Below, piece after piece: positions 17,630 to 26,356 of a stretch of 64,000 nucleotides of DNA; position 1 is the first letter of the stretch, and every line of letters starts with the position of its first letter. Under the pieces are notes generated by a model, which saw nothing but the letters and a program-made list of their open reading frames with translations, was not told where the DNA came from and searched no databases. This stretch comes from Bacteroidales bacterium UBA5326 (GTDB lineage Bacteria; Bacteroidota; Bacteroidia; Bacteroidales; UBA932). The translations under genes and the position numbers were made by a program. The DNA lies in contig DHQY01000009.1 in assembly GCA_002408205.1 (NCBI GenBank), positions 186,001 to 250,000 on the forward strand, written 5' to 3'.

Positions 17630-18925
17630 ATGAAAACAACCAAAAAATTTGTTCTCCCAGATCACGAGATCCCTATGGCATGGTATAATGTGCTTGCCGA
17701 TCTCCCTGCTTTGCAACCCATGTTGAATCCCGTAACTAAAGAGCCTTTGAAGCCATCCGAGCTGGAGCCTATATTTGCCAAAGGCCTTATTGAACAGGAA
17801 TTCTCAAAAGAGCGATGGATAGAGATCCCGGAAGAAGTCAGAACACTTTATCAGATATACCGTCCGTCTCCGCTGGTACGTGCCAGCGGGCTGGAAAAAG
17901 CACTTGATACACCTGCCCGTATCTATTTCAAGAACGAAAGCGTATCGCCGGTCGGATCTCATAAATTGAATTCGGCTCTTCCGCAAGCCTATTATAATAA
18001 GATAGAAGGTATTAAACACCTGACAACAGAAACGGGAGCCGGACAGTGGGGTTCTGCCATTAGTATTGCCGCAAAACACTTTGGCCTTGATATAGAGGTG
18101 TTTATGGTTCGCTTAAGCTATGATCAAAAACCTCATAGAAAAATTGTGATGCAAACATACGGAGGTAAGGTAACCCCTTCTCCGAGTAATACCACCGAAG
18201 CCGGACGCAAATTCCTGGCCGAGCATCCCAATACACCGGGCTCTTTGGGAATGGCCATTTCTGAAGCCTGCGAGAGAGCCGTAAGCCAGCCCGATACGCG
18301 CTATACGCTGGGAAGTGTACTGAATTTGGTCATGCTGCATCAAACAATTATTGGATTGGAGGCGGAACGCCAGTTTGAGATGGCTCAAGACTATCCCGAC
18401 ACCATTATCGGATGTTTTGGAGGTGGATCCAATTTTGGAGGACTTAGCCTGCCGTTCCTGCGTCACCAGCTGGCCGGAAAAAAGAAATTCGATTTCATTG
18501 CCGCCGAAAGCACCGGATGCCCAAAACTCACAAAGGGCGAATTCCGCTATGATTACGGCGATACGGCTGGCATGACTCCGCTTATTCCCATGTACACCTT
18601 AGGATGCGATTACGAACCGGCTGCCATTCATGCCGGGGGATTGCGTTATCACGGAGCGGGAGCTATTATGAGCCAGTTGCTGAAAGACAAGATCATACGT
18701 GCCATCGATATTGATCAGCACGAATGTTTCCAGGTGGGTGAATTATTTGCCCAATGCGAAGGTATAATACCTGCTCCCGAATCTACTCACGCTATTGCCG
18801 CAACAATAAGGGAGGCTTTGAAAGCCAAAGAATCGGGAGAAGAAAAAGTTATTCTTTTTAACCTTTCGGGACACGGGTTGCTTGATCTTTCCGCCTATGA
18901 AGATTTCCTTAACGGGAAGCTTTAA
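17630..18925 (+). CDS. trpB2: Tryptophan synthase beta chain, type 2 (TrpB2)
   Basis: PLP enzyme of the TrpB2 subgroup, 431 aa, longer at the N-terminus than ordinary TrpB and usually working without a TrpA partner. It condenses indole and L-serine to tryptophan. PLP lysine K112 in VGSHKLNSA, phosphate-binding glycine loop GCFGGGSNFGG, substrate motif TTETGAGQWG. It is monocistronic here: no trpA or other trp gene is nearby. The attenuator upstream indicates it is switched on when charged tRNA-Trp is scarce, which fits a role in indole salvage. Its last 17 nt overlap the convergent gene. Confidence 0.94.
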   Translation: MKTTKKFVLPDHEIPMAWYNVLADLPALQPMLNPVTKEPLKPSELEPIFAKGLIEQEFSKERWIEIPEEVRTLYQIYRPSPLVRASGLEKALDTPARIYFKNESVSPVGSHKLNSALPQAYYNKIEGIKHLTTETGAGQWGSAISIAAKHFGLDIEVFMVRLSYDQKPHRKIVMQTYGGKVTPSPSNTTEAGRKFLAEHPNTPGSLGMAISEACERAVSQPDTRYTLGSVLNLVMLHQTIIGLEAERQFEMAQDYPDTIIGCFGGGSNFGGLSLPFLRHQLAGKKKFDFIAAESTGCPKLTKGEFRYDYGDTAGMTPLIPMYTLGCDYEPAAIHAGGLRYHGAGAIMSQLLKDKIIRAIDIDQHECFQVGELFAQCEGIIPAPESTHAIAATIREALKAKESGEEKVILFNLSGHGLLDLSAYEDFLNGKL

Positions 18926-19697
18926 CAAGGTTCAGGAATAAAGGCAGGAACGTGTCGTCTCCGGCCGATATGAGGCCTTCGGGATGAAATTGCACCCCTA
19001 TCACATGGGGATCGTTTTTCATTTCGATGGCCTCAACTATTCCGTCTTTAGCGTAAGCAGACACCACAAAACCCGGAGCTACGTCTTTCACAGCCTGGTG
19101 GTGATATGAATTTACCCTCAGTTTTCCGGACCCGGCCACGTCGGCGCCAAGGATTTCATACAGACGGCTGTCTTTTTTTATGGAAATAGAATGTGTGCCG
19201 TACTCACGAGGCGCGCTTTGGCGGTGTTTAACCGGGTTTTTGCTCTTGGCCTGTGAAGGAATGTCTTGATACAAAGTGCCTCCGAAAGCCACATTTATTA
19301 CCTGTTCGCCCCGGCAGATTCCCAGCACCGGAATGCCCCGGGCCACAGCGGCCCTCACCAGGTGAATATCAAAAAAGTCCCGGACAGGTACAATTCCGCC
19401 CATAGCCGGAACAGGTTCTTCTCCGAACCATTTCAAAGGATCAATATCTTCTCCGCCGGTAAGAATGAGTCCATCAATAGATTCTATCATACGCTGAATA
19501 ACCTGGGGATTGTCCGTTACCGGCAATATGACAGGAATGCCGCCGGCTCGCTGAACCGCCAGGATATAGGTGTTTGGGACATTGCATTCTCCCGTTTCAT
19601 AAGTTGCGGAAAGCCCTATGACAGGCATTTTTTCCTGGGCGCCGGAAGAAATGGAAACCAGCGTAACCAGAAGTGACAGGATAAGTATTCTTTTCAT
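18909..19697 (-). CDS. Secreted class I glutamine amidotransferase-like hydrolase (peptidase C26 / PuuD type)
   Basis: 262 aa from MKRILILSLLVTLV. An N-terminal signal peptide (hydrophobic core, then SSGAQEK) sends it to the periplasm. The remainder is a C26-type amidotransferase fold: DGLILTGGEDIDP, nucleophile cysteine in VLGICRGEQ, and the His-Glu pair in VIGVQFHPEG. Family members hydrolyse gamma-glutamyl amides such as gamma-glutamyl-GABA; the real substrate is unknown. The ATG at 19697 overlaps the stop of the upstream serine hydrolase by 4 nt, which decides against the longer open frame extending to 19928. Confidence 0.85.
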   Translation of the reverse strand: MKRILILSLLVTLVSISSGAQEKMPVIGLSATYETGECNVPNTYILAVQRAGGIPVILPVTDNPQVIQRMIESIDGLILTGGEDIDPLKWFGEEPVPAMGGIVPVRDFFDIHLVRAAVARGIPVLGICRGEQVINVAFGGTLYQDIPSQAKSKNPVKHRQSAPREYGTHSISIKKDSRLYEILGADVAGSGKLRVNSYHHQAVKDVAPGFVVSAYAKDGIVEAIEMKNDPHVIGVQFHPEGLISAGDDTFLPLFLNLVKASR

Positions 19698-21181
19698 TTT
19701 GATGCCCTCCAGAGACCCATATTTTCGTTTTCGCCAAGGTCGAGATCGAACGTAATCACATCTCCTTCCATAAGGAATTTCAGTTTGAACCCGGCACCTC
19801 CCGAACGAAATCCAAAACAATGGGCATTTATATGAGTTAGTTTGTGTTTGCGATTGGGCCAGCTTTCCGGCCCCAGAGTGATATACAGGTCGCCTTCTTC
19901 CAGAGTAATGAACGCTTCGCCCAGGCATTCGTGACGGTATTTACCCACGTATTGTCCGTATGGAGCCGATGTCTCTTTTACCTCAGAAGCTTTGGCAGCC
20001 GCTTCTTTATCTGCCTCATTTTTATTTTCTTCCAGGTATTTTTTCAGATATTCCTCACTGTAGTCTGTATAAGGCAAGTTCATGTAATGGTCAATAATGT
20101 GGCGCATTATGGCATAACGCGGATCGGAAGGGGGTTCGCAGTTACTCAGCCACATCATTCCCAGGTTCAACTCGGGCACAAAAGCACATAATGCGGTGAA
20201 ACCCCATGTGGTCCCGGTGTGGAAATATACCCTGTATTGATTATTCTGCTCAATAAACCAACAGGGTGCGTACACAGTGGTCTTGGTATGGTTTTGCGAT
20301 GTGATGAGTTGTCCTTTGTGCAGGTATTCCATGGAAGAGGGTTGCAGAAGCGTTTTTCCGTCCAGGGTGCCATTCGAGAGGTGAAACCGGCTCCACTGTA
20401 TCATATCTGTAACCGTGGAGCTAATACTGCCGGCAGGGCCGATAGCCGTCAGCCAGTGCAAGGCCTGTTCTTCTCCTTCCATGGGATTGGTGCGGATGGT
20501 ACCGTCCCGGTATACCGTTTCATGAGGCGTATTTCCTTCTGCAGCACTTGTGAATCCCGATTCATTAACGAAGGTGCGGGTCATGCCCAGAGGGTCAAAA
20601 ATCCGCTCCTGCAGGTTTTCTTCCCAGCTTTTTCCGGTAACCGATTCAATGATCCTCTGTGCGACCAGGAATATGATGTTGTTATATGCATAGGTAGTTC
20701 TTGGACTGGTGGCTAACGGCATATATTTTATCATGTCAAAGACATCATCTCTGTCGTAACCCAGGCAGGGAATATATGTTCCGCCCTGCGAGGGAAGGCC
20801 CGTCCGGTGAAGAAACAGGTCGCGTACCTGCAGGTTATCGGTAAGCCAGGGATCGAACATTTCAAATTCGAGCAGATACATTTTTATCGGGTCTTCCCAT
20901 CTGACCAGGCTGTCTTCTACCATCATAGCCATTAAAGTAGCTGTAAAAGACTTGGTTACCGACCCAATTTGAAACACAGTGTTTGCATCCACAGCCCGTC
21001 CGCTTCCTTTAAATCTTTCGCCAAATCCTTCTGCCATGACCATTTTATCGTCTTTAATAACGGCAAGCGCAGAACCAACAATATTCCAGTCTTTTGCCAC
21101 TTTTCGGGCATAGGCGGCAAAGTCCTGCGCCATCAGCAGAGAAGGCAGCAGGAGAAGAAGAATCATTAAACGTTTTTTCAT
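19694..21181 (-). CDS. Secreted serine hydrolase, class C beta-lactamase / AmpH-like family
   Basis: 495 aa with a signal peptide (residues 1-18, ending LLMAQ). Beta-lactamase-fold domain with the nucleophile in GSVTKSF (SxxK), a YxN motif in TYAYNN and an HTG motif in YFHTGTTWGF. A separate C-terminal domain (about 390-495; GQYVGKYRHE and DGDLYITLG-like strands) resembles the DUF3471 lipocalin-like tail of such esterases and peptidases. Function is probably a D-aminopeptidase, esterase or peptidase in the periplasm. It is translationally coupled to the C26-type hydrolase, which suggests joint processing of a peptide substrate, perhaps murein fragments (inference). Confidence 0.87.
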   Translation of the reverse strand: MKKRLMILLLLLPSLLMAQDFAAYARKVAKDWNIVGSALAVIKDDKMVMAEGFGERFKGSGRAVDANTVFQIGSVTKSFTATLMAMMVEDSLVRWEDPIKMYLLEFEMFDPWLTDNLQVRDLFLHRTGLPSQGGTYIPCLGYDRDDVFDMIKYMPLATSPRTTYAYNNIIFLVAQRIIESVTGKSWEENLQERIFDPLGMTRTFVNESGFTSAAEGNTPHETVYRDGTIRTNPMEGEEQALHWLTAIGPAGSISSTVTDMIQWSRFHLSNGTLDGKTLLQPSSMEYLHKGQLITSQNHTKTTVYAPCWFIEQNNQYRVYFHTGTTWGFTALCAFVPELNLGMMWLSNCEPPSDPRYAIMRHIIDHYMNLPYTDYSEEYLKKYLEENKNEADKEAAAKASEVKETSAPYGQYVGKYRHECLGEAFITLEEGDLYITLGPESWPNRKHKLTHINAHCFGFRSGGAGFKLKFLMEGDVITFDLDLGENENMGLWRASK

Positions 21182-21185
21182 AAAG

Positions 21186-21193
21186 TAAAGATA
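21186..21193 (-). promoter_or_regulatory. -7-like box directly before the serine hydrolase start
   Basis: TATCTTTA on the minus strand (last base A instead of G), with exactly 4 nt between it and ATG 21181. It faces the radA box with 8 nt between them. Confidence 0.5.
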
Positions 21194-21201
21194 TAAAAAT
21201 T

Positions 21202-21209
21202 TATCTTTG
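21202..21209 (+). promoter_or_regulatory. -7 box of radA, 4 nt before the start codon
   Basis: TATCTTTG, a perfect TAnnTTTG, followed by TATT and ATG 21214. The spacing implies that the transcript begins at or within a few bases of the start codon (leaderless). Confidence 0.65.
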
Positions 21210-21213
21210 TATT

Positions 21214-22575
21214 ATGAGTAAGGTAAAAAGGGCCTGGTTCTGCCAGCATTGCGGTGCCGAGTCTCCAAAATGGCTGGGACGTTGTCCTTCGTGCGGACAG
21301 TGGAATACATACGTAGAAGAGATTATTTCCGGAAACGAAAAAGAGAACCTTCCGGCGCGTAACGCAACCCCGTTACGTTTTGGAGAAATCAGGCTGGAAG
21401 AACAGGAACGTCTCTCGCTTAATAACGGCGAAATGGACAGAGTGCTGGGAGGAGGCCTTGTGAAAGGGTCCCTGGTATTGATAGGAGGCGAGCCGGGCAT
21501 TGGTAAATCAACACTGAGTCTGCAGATCCCCCTGAACAATCCGGGTTTGAACACACTATATGTATCGGGCGAAGAATCGGCGCGGCAGATCAAGCTGCGT
21601 GCCGAACGGCTGTCTCCCGGGGATAAAAACCTGGAAGAAAACGGCAACTGTATTGTGCTGTGTGAGACGTCCCTGGACCATATCCTTGTACATGCCGGAG
21701 AGATTAAGCCTCATCTTCTGATAATTGATTCTATACAGACCGTTTATTCACAGACCGTTGAATCTTCTCCGGGTAGTGTGACACAGGTTCGGGAATGCGC
21801 CGCAAGACTTTTAAAATACGCCAAGGAAACGAACACCCCTGTTCTCCTTGTGGGACATATTACTAAAGAAGGAAACATTGCGGGACCCAAAGTGTTGGAG
21901 CATATTGTGGATGTAGTGCTGCAGTTCGAGGGCGACAACCGGTATGCCTACCGGATGATCCGCAGTATCAAAAACCGTTTTGGCTCCACGGCGGAACTGG
22001 CCATATATGAAATGACTCAAAACGGGCTCAGAGAGGTGACCAATCCTTCCGAAATGCTTATTCCCATGCACGACCAGAATCTGAGTGGTATTGCGGTGGC
22101 GGCCATGCTAGACGGAACCAGACCGTTCCTCATAGAAACACAAGCACTCGTGAGTACAGCTGCTTACGGTACACCACAACGGTCGGCCACAGGATTTGAT
22201 ATCCGTCGCATGAATATGTTGTTGGCCGTACTGGAAAAGCGCGCCGGGTTTAAATTGTCTGTAAAGGATGTTTTTCTGAATATGGCAGGCGGTTTAAAGG
22301 TGTCGGATCCGGCTGTGGACCTGGCTGTGGCGGTAGCCATTCTTTCTTCCACTTTCGATCTGGTGGTTTCACCGCGTTGGTGCTTTGCCGCAGAAGTGGG
22401 ATTAAGCGGAGAGATCAGGCCGGTACCGTATTTGGAACGACGCGTGGCCGAGGCGGCTAAGCTGGGCTTTGAAAAGATTTTCGTCTCGGGGTACAACATA
22501 CCCAAATCTTTACCCGGCAACATTGAGGTAGAAAAAATAAGCGGCATGGCCGCTTTATGTAAGCAGATCTTTTAG
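21214..22575 (+). CDS. radA: DNA repair protein RadA
   Basis: RecA-family branch-migration ATPase helping recombination intermediates. 453 aa. N-terminal C4 zinc finger (FCQHCGAESPKW then CPSCGQWN), Walker A GGEPGIGKST, the RadA-specific KNRFG motif in IRSIKNRFGST, and a C-terminal Lon-protease-like domain (PRWCFAAEVGLSGEIRPV). Convergent with the next gene, overlapping by 4 nt. Confidence 0.97.
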   Translation: MSKVKRAWFCQHCGAESPKWLGRCPSCGQWNTYVEEIISGNEKENLPARNATPLRFGEIRLEEQERLSLNNGEMDRVLGGGLVKGSLVLIGGEPGIGKSTLSLQIPLNNPGLNTLYVSGEESARQIKLRAERLSPGDKNLEENGNCIVLCETSLDHILVHAGEIKPHLLIIDSIQTVYSQTVESSPGSVTQVRECAARLLKYAKETNTPVLLVGHITKEGNIAGPKVLEHIVDVVLQFEGDNRYAYRMIRSIKNRFGSTAELAIYEMTQNGLREVTNPSEMLIPMHDQNLSGIAVAAMLDGTRPFLIETQALVSTAAYGTPQRSATGFDIRRMNMLLAVLEKRAGFKLSVKDVFLNMAGGLKVSDPAVDLAVAVAILSSTFDLVVSPRWCFAAEVGLSGEIRPVPYLERRVAEAAKLGFEKIFVSGYNIPKSLPGNIEVEKISGMAALCKQIF

Positions 22576-23213
22576 AATTTTACAGACATTCCCGCGTTGA
22601 CGACTCCCTTATATCCCCAGCCCAGGTCTGCAAAAACACCCAGGGTGCCTCCCCAGCGTACATGTAACGGGCTTAAATGATATGCGAAACGCCAGCGGGC
22701 GGTGTCGGCAGATACGTCTTTTGACATTTCCTGCATCATTTCCTGATCGTCAATCCATCTGGTCATACCTACGGCTGCCTGAGCGGACATTTCCCACAGT
22801 CCGCTGCGGAAATAGACCCAGTTCCCCGTTATCAGACCGGTAATGCTGAGCACTGTGCTGCGAAACACCGGATTGGAGGTGCCTTTTTTTGACATTTCAA
22901 GCATGGCGGCACTAAGCCCCAGGTATCCTCCAAAACTTACGTAAGGAGACCGATAATAATTATAACCGAGAGCGAAAACTCCGGTATAGCCGAAACGCGA
23001 AGGTTCATATGTATTCCCGTCCCGGGCAACAAGAGACGTATGCCTGATCTGGGTGCTGAGCTCCTGGAAAGTAGGCGCTCCGTATTGTACGAAGACCTCG
23101 TGTTTGCTGTAGGTGATATAATCATAATCACCGTAATACTGTGCTTTGGCTTGTTGCGTGGCAAACAGGCAGGCAATAAAGGAAAGCAGCAGCAGATTCA
23201 GATACTTTTTCAT
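22572..23213 (-). CDS. Outer-membrane beta-barrel-like protein
   Basis: 213 aa with a clear signal peptide (1-24, ending AKAQYYG). The mature part shows alternating aromatic/small patterns of beta strands (YTGVFALGYNYYRSPYVSFG, VYFRSGLWEMSAQAAVGM) and ends in phenylalanine (MSVKF), typical of outer-membrane proteins. Exact family not recognised. Start overlaps the stop of the flippase-like gene by 4 nt, so the two are coupled. Confidence 0.72.
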   Translation of the reverse strand: MKKYLNLLLLSFIACLFATQQAKAQYYGDYDYITYSKHEVFVQYGAPTFQELSTQIRHTSLVARDGNTYEPSRFGYTGVFALGYNYYRSPYVSFGGYLGLSAAMLEMSKKGTSNPVFRSTVLSITGLITGNWVYFRSGLWEMSAQAAVGMTRWIDDQEMMQEMSKDVSADTARWRFAYHLSPLHVRWGGTLGVFADLGWGYKGVVNAGMSVKF

Positions 23214-24220
23214 TGGATTTCCGGTTTTGTTTTATTTTTTTTTCTGGCAATACTAAGGTGAATAACTGCGAACAAACCTGTCATCAGCATAGTTACGGCC
23301 TGTGATTCGTGGCTGATGGTGGCAAAAACCATACCGCTTGTCTGGGTAAGTCCGTACACGGCAACCAGTGCCAGGCTTAATATAAAATGGAAGGCGCCTA
23401 TACCGCCCTGAACAGGGACTACCCATCCAAAACTCCCCACTACCATAAGAAACAGGGCGTCGGTGAAATCAAACTGATCTCTCAGGGGCGTCGCCAGAAT
23501 GGTACAATAACTGGTACATACATAAAGGAACCACATAAGCGCGGTCAAAAAAAAGAAGTATCCCTTGCGGGGCATCTTTATACTGTCGACTAATCCTTTC
23601 CAGATACCTTTCAGAAAACCGAGGATCTTATGGGTTATATTTAATTTTAAAAGAGGGGCGCGGAAAAAGTATACGAGCAGGATAAGCAGTGCGGGCAGGC
23701 CCAGACACAGAACAATGGCCAGCCAGGTGGAGCCGCCCAGGGAATGAATGAAAGGTTCCCAGATTTGGGTAATCATAAAGTTTCCGAATACATCTATCCT
23801 GAGTATGGCTACTGCAACGGTTATAACTAAAAGGCAAAGTACATCAAAAGAGCGCTCGGCCACCACAGACCCGATTACCTTATCGAATCCCAGACCGGTG
23901 CGTCCTGCGATCACACCACACCGGGCAATTTCCCCGGCCCGGGGCAGGGCAAAATTCGTCAGGTAGGCCATGCCTACACCGTCGAATGTATCCAGCCTTT
24001 TAACCGGTTTGCCAAATCCCAGAAGCATTATTCTCCAGCGTGCCGCACGGACGTAAAACGAGATAGCCCCTACCACAATAGACATAAAGATCCAGAAGTA
24101 ATTCGCTGTTTTCAGGCCTGCTACAAAATCGTTCCATTTAATTCCCCTGAAAGAAAAATAAAGCAGCACAAGGGCCAATGCGGCAAATAGTACAATACGC
24201 AAGAGTTTTTTCCAGTTCAT
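23210..24220 (-). CDS. Lysylphosphatidylglycerol synthase TM-region / flippase-like membrane protein (UPF0104)
   Basis: Polytopic membrane protein, about eight hydrophobic segments, 336 aa from MNWKKLLRIV. It carries the family hallmarks AARWRIMLLGFGKPV, ALPRAGEIARCGVI and VVPVQGGIGAFH. Relatives flip aminoacylated or glycosylated lipids; no catalytic lysyltransferase domain is present, so the role is probably lipid flipping or transport. The frame is open up to 24238, but those first codons are the promoter -7 box itself, so I place the start at 24220 (24226 is possible). Confidence 0.83.
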   Translation of the reverse strand: MNWKKLLRIVLFAALALVLLYFSFRGIKWNDFVAGLKTANYFWIFMSIVVGAISFYVRAARWRIMLLGFGKPVKRLDTFDGVGMAYLTNFALPRAGEIARCGVIAGRTGLGFDKVIGSVVAERSFDVLCLLVITVAVAILRIDVFGNFMITQIWEPFIHSLGGSTWLAIVLCLGLPALLILLVYFFRAPLLKLNITHKILGFLKGIWKGLVDSIKMPRKGYFFFLTALMWFLYVCTSYCTILATPLRDQFDFTDALFLMVVGSFGWVVPVQGGIGAFHFILSLALVAVYGLTQTSGMVFATISHESQAVTMLMTGLFAVIHLSIARKKNKTKPEIQ

Positions 24221-24227
24221 AATCATA

Positions 24228-24235
24228 CAAAGGTA
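24228..24235 (-). promoter_or_regulatory. -7 box of the flippase-barrel pair
   Basis: TACCTTTG on the minus strand, a perfect TAnnTTTG, ending 7 nt before ATG 24220. It overlaps the in-frame codons of the longer possible start, which argues against that start. Confidence 0.6.
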
Positions 24236-24263
24236 CAAAAAAAGCGTATTCGGAATTTTTGAC

Positions 24264-24271
24264 TATTTTTA
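24264..24271 (+). promoter_or_regulatory. Weak -7 box for the shikimate operon
   Basis: TATTTTTA (seven of eight matches), ending 19 nt before ATG 24291. Divergent from the flippase promoter. Confidence 0.35.
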
Positions 24272-24290
24272 CATTTTAAGTTGATCATTC

Positions 24291-25283
24291 ATGAAATCTA
24301 TATTAGGTATCGGGAATGCCCTCACGGACATTCTGGCCTTATTGCCCGATGATTCGTTGCTGGAGCGTTTCCACCTGCCTCACGGCAGTATGCAGCACGT
24401 AGACGCCCAGACAGCCGAAAAAATATGGACCAGTCTAAAACCAATTGGAGTCCAGTATGTCGCCGGAGGATCGGCCGCTAATACAATTACAGGCACCGCC
24501 GTCCTGGGCATGCCCTCGGGGTTTATTGGGAAGGTCGGAGACGATGAACTGGGGTCTCTTTTCTATGCAGATCAGCACCGCAACGGCATCAGGTCATTTC
24601 TTCTAAAGGGAACACATTCTTCCGGAAGAGCCATGGTCTTTGTCACCGAACCCGATGCCGACAGAACTTTTGCCGTTTACCTTGGAGCCGCCCTTGAACT
24701 GGTTCCGGATGATCTTACTCCCGAAATGTTCAAAGGATACGATTATTTCCATATAGAAGGCTATCTGGTACAGAATCAACATCTGGTGAGAAAAGCCGTA
24801 CAACTGGCCCGCGCGGAAGGAATGATCATCTCTATAGATCTGGCCAGTTATAACGTAGTGGAGAGCAACGAGGCTTTTTTGCACGATATTGTAGAAAATT
24901 ATGTGAATATTGTATTTGCAAATGAAGCTGAATCGTTGTCTTTTACAGGAAAAGAACCCCGTGAGGCATTGGATGAGATTGCCCTGATATGTGACGTGGC
25001 TGTGGTCAAGATTGGTAAAGCCGGCTCGATGATCAGGAGCGGTAATGATTTTTACCGGGTAAATGCCTGGCCGGGCATATCAATAGATGCCACCGGTGCT
25101 GGTGATTTGTATGCTTCGGGATTTCTTTACGCTCATTCACTGGGTCTTTCGCTCCAAAAATGCGGAGATATAGGATCTATGATTGCGGCCAGGGTGGTGG
25201 AAGTTGTGGGGCCAAAAATTGATATTCCCAGATGGAAAGCTGTCAAACAGGAAATAAGACAAAGAATACAGGACCCGGAATGA
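24291..25283 (+). CDS. PfkB-family carbohydrate/nucleoside kinase (adenosine-kinase-like)
   Basis: 330 aa ribokinase-fold kinase. N-terminal glycine-rich substrate region YVAGGSAANTITGTAVLG, and the C-terminal PfkB signature with catalytic aspartate in IDATGAGDLYASGFLYA (DATGAGD). Substrate is not decided by the sequence; adenosine or a sugar are the usual choices. Its stop overlaps the start of the aroF/CM gene by 4 nt, so it opens the shikimate operon. Confidence 0.88.
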   Translation: MKSILGIGNALTDILALLPDDSLLERFHLPHGSMQHVDAQTAEKIWTSLKPIGVQYVAGGSAANTITGTAVLGMPSGFIGKVGDDELGSLFYADQHRNGIRSFLLKGTHSSGRAMVFVTEPDADRTFAVYLGAALELVPDDLTPEMFKGYDYFHIEGYLVQNQHLVRKAVQLARAEGMIISIDLASYNVVESNEAFLHDIVENYVNIVFANEAESLSFTGKEPREALDEIALICDVAVVKIGKAGSMIRSGNDFYRVNAWPGISIDATGAGDLYASGFLYAHSLGLSLQKCGDIGSMIAARVVEVVGPKIDIPRWKAVKQEIRQRIQDPE

Positions 25284-26356
25284 TGCACAGTCCAATTATA
25301 ATAGCAGGACCCTGCAGTGCCGAAACGGAACAGCAGGTAAAAGCGGCAGCACAGCAGCTGGCGCCTTTCCGTATGCCTGCCTCTGCAGGAGGAGAGGGAA
25401 TATCGTTCTTCAGATCGGGTATATGGAAACCGCGAACAATGCCCGGGGGGTTCGAGGGCGTGGGGCAGGATGGACTTCCCTGGCTCAGGGCTGTTCAGGA
25501 CGATTATAACATCCCGGTGTGTACCGAGGTAGCCTCGGCCCGCCACGTGGAACTGGTGAGAGAGGCCGGTCTTCAGGCCGTCTGGATTGGGACCCGCACT
25601 ACCGCAAATCCTTTCCTGGTGGAGGAAATTGCCAGGGCGCTGGATGGCTCGGACATGCATGTTTTTGTTAAGAACCCCATTAACCCCGATCTGGGACTCT
25701 GGATTGGTGCTGTGGAACGGGTACGCCGGGTGGGAATTAAGCATGTATATGCCATTCATCGCGGCTTCAGTGATTATCATGTGGGGCAGCTGCGTAATGC
25801 GCCTCTATGGCGTGTACCTATTGAGTTTAAGGTAAATATGCCCGAAGTGCCTTTATTGTGCGACCCGTCTCATTTGTCGGGCGATACGGCCTATATACCC
25901 GATCTGGCCCAAAGAGCTCTGGACTTGAATTTTGACGGGCTCATGCTTGAGGTGCATCATATGCCGTGTGAAGCTTTGTGTGATGCCAGACAACAACTGG
26001 ATCCCAATGCATTTGCCGGTCTTATGCACCGGTTGCAATGGAGGCGATCTGCCCCTTCTGAAGACATCCGCTCGGAAGAAAAGATACTTTTGGATGCATT
26101 ACGCGCCCGGATAGATGTCCTCGATGAAGACCTGGTAGATATCCTGGCACAGCGGATGTGTCTGGTAGATCAGATAGGTGAGGTTAAGAAAAAAGGAGGT
26201 ATTGGAATAGTGCAGATAGAACGCTGGAATACCGTGTCTCAACATACGCGTGACCTGGCTGCTTCTAAAGGATTGGATACCGCATTTATTGAAGAAATTT
26301 ACAAAGCAATACATCAACTGTCAATTAAGAGACAAGAGGAGGTTATGCGCCGATGA
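25280..26356 (+). CDS. Bifunctional DAHP synthase / chorismate mutase (type II)
   Basis: 358 aa from ATG 25280 (a second ATG follows immediately). The N-terminal DAHP synthase (about 1-255) has IIAGPCSAET, FRSGIWKPRT, VWIGTRTTANPFLV, VKNPINPDLG and LLCDPSHLSG. The C-terminal AroQ-type chorismate mutase (about 270-358) has LRARIDVLDEDLVDILAQRM. The enzyme thus covers the first shikimate step and a branch step towards Phe/Tyr, an arrangement typical of Bacteroidetes. The open frame extends upstream to 25232, but the 4-nt overlap with the kinase stop and the onset of homology favour 25280. Next gene aroB overlaps by 4 nt. Confidence 0.93.
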   Translation: MMHSPIIIAGPCSAETEQQVKAAAQQLAPFRMPASAGGEGISFFRSGIWKPRTMPGGFEGVGQDGLPWLRAVQDDYNIPVCTEVASARHVELVREAGLQAVWIGTRTTANPFLVEEIARALDGSDMHVFVKNPINPDLGLWIGAVERVRRVGIKHVYAIHRGFSDYHVGQLRNAPLWRVPIEFKVNMPEVPLLCDPSHLSGDTAYIPDLAQRALDLNFDGLMLEVHHMPCEALCDARQQLDPNAFAGLMHRLQWRRSAPSEDIRSEEKILLDALRARIDVLDEDLVDILAQRMCLVDQIGEVKKKGGIGIVQIERWNTVSQHTRDLAASKGLDTAFIEEIYKAIHQLSIKRQEEVMRR

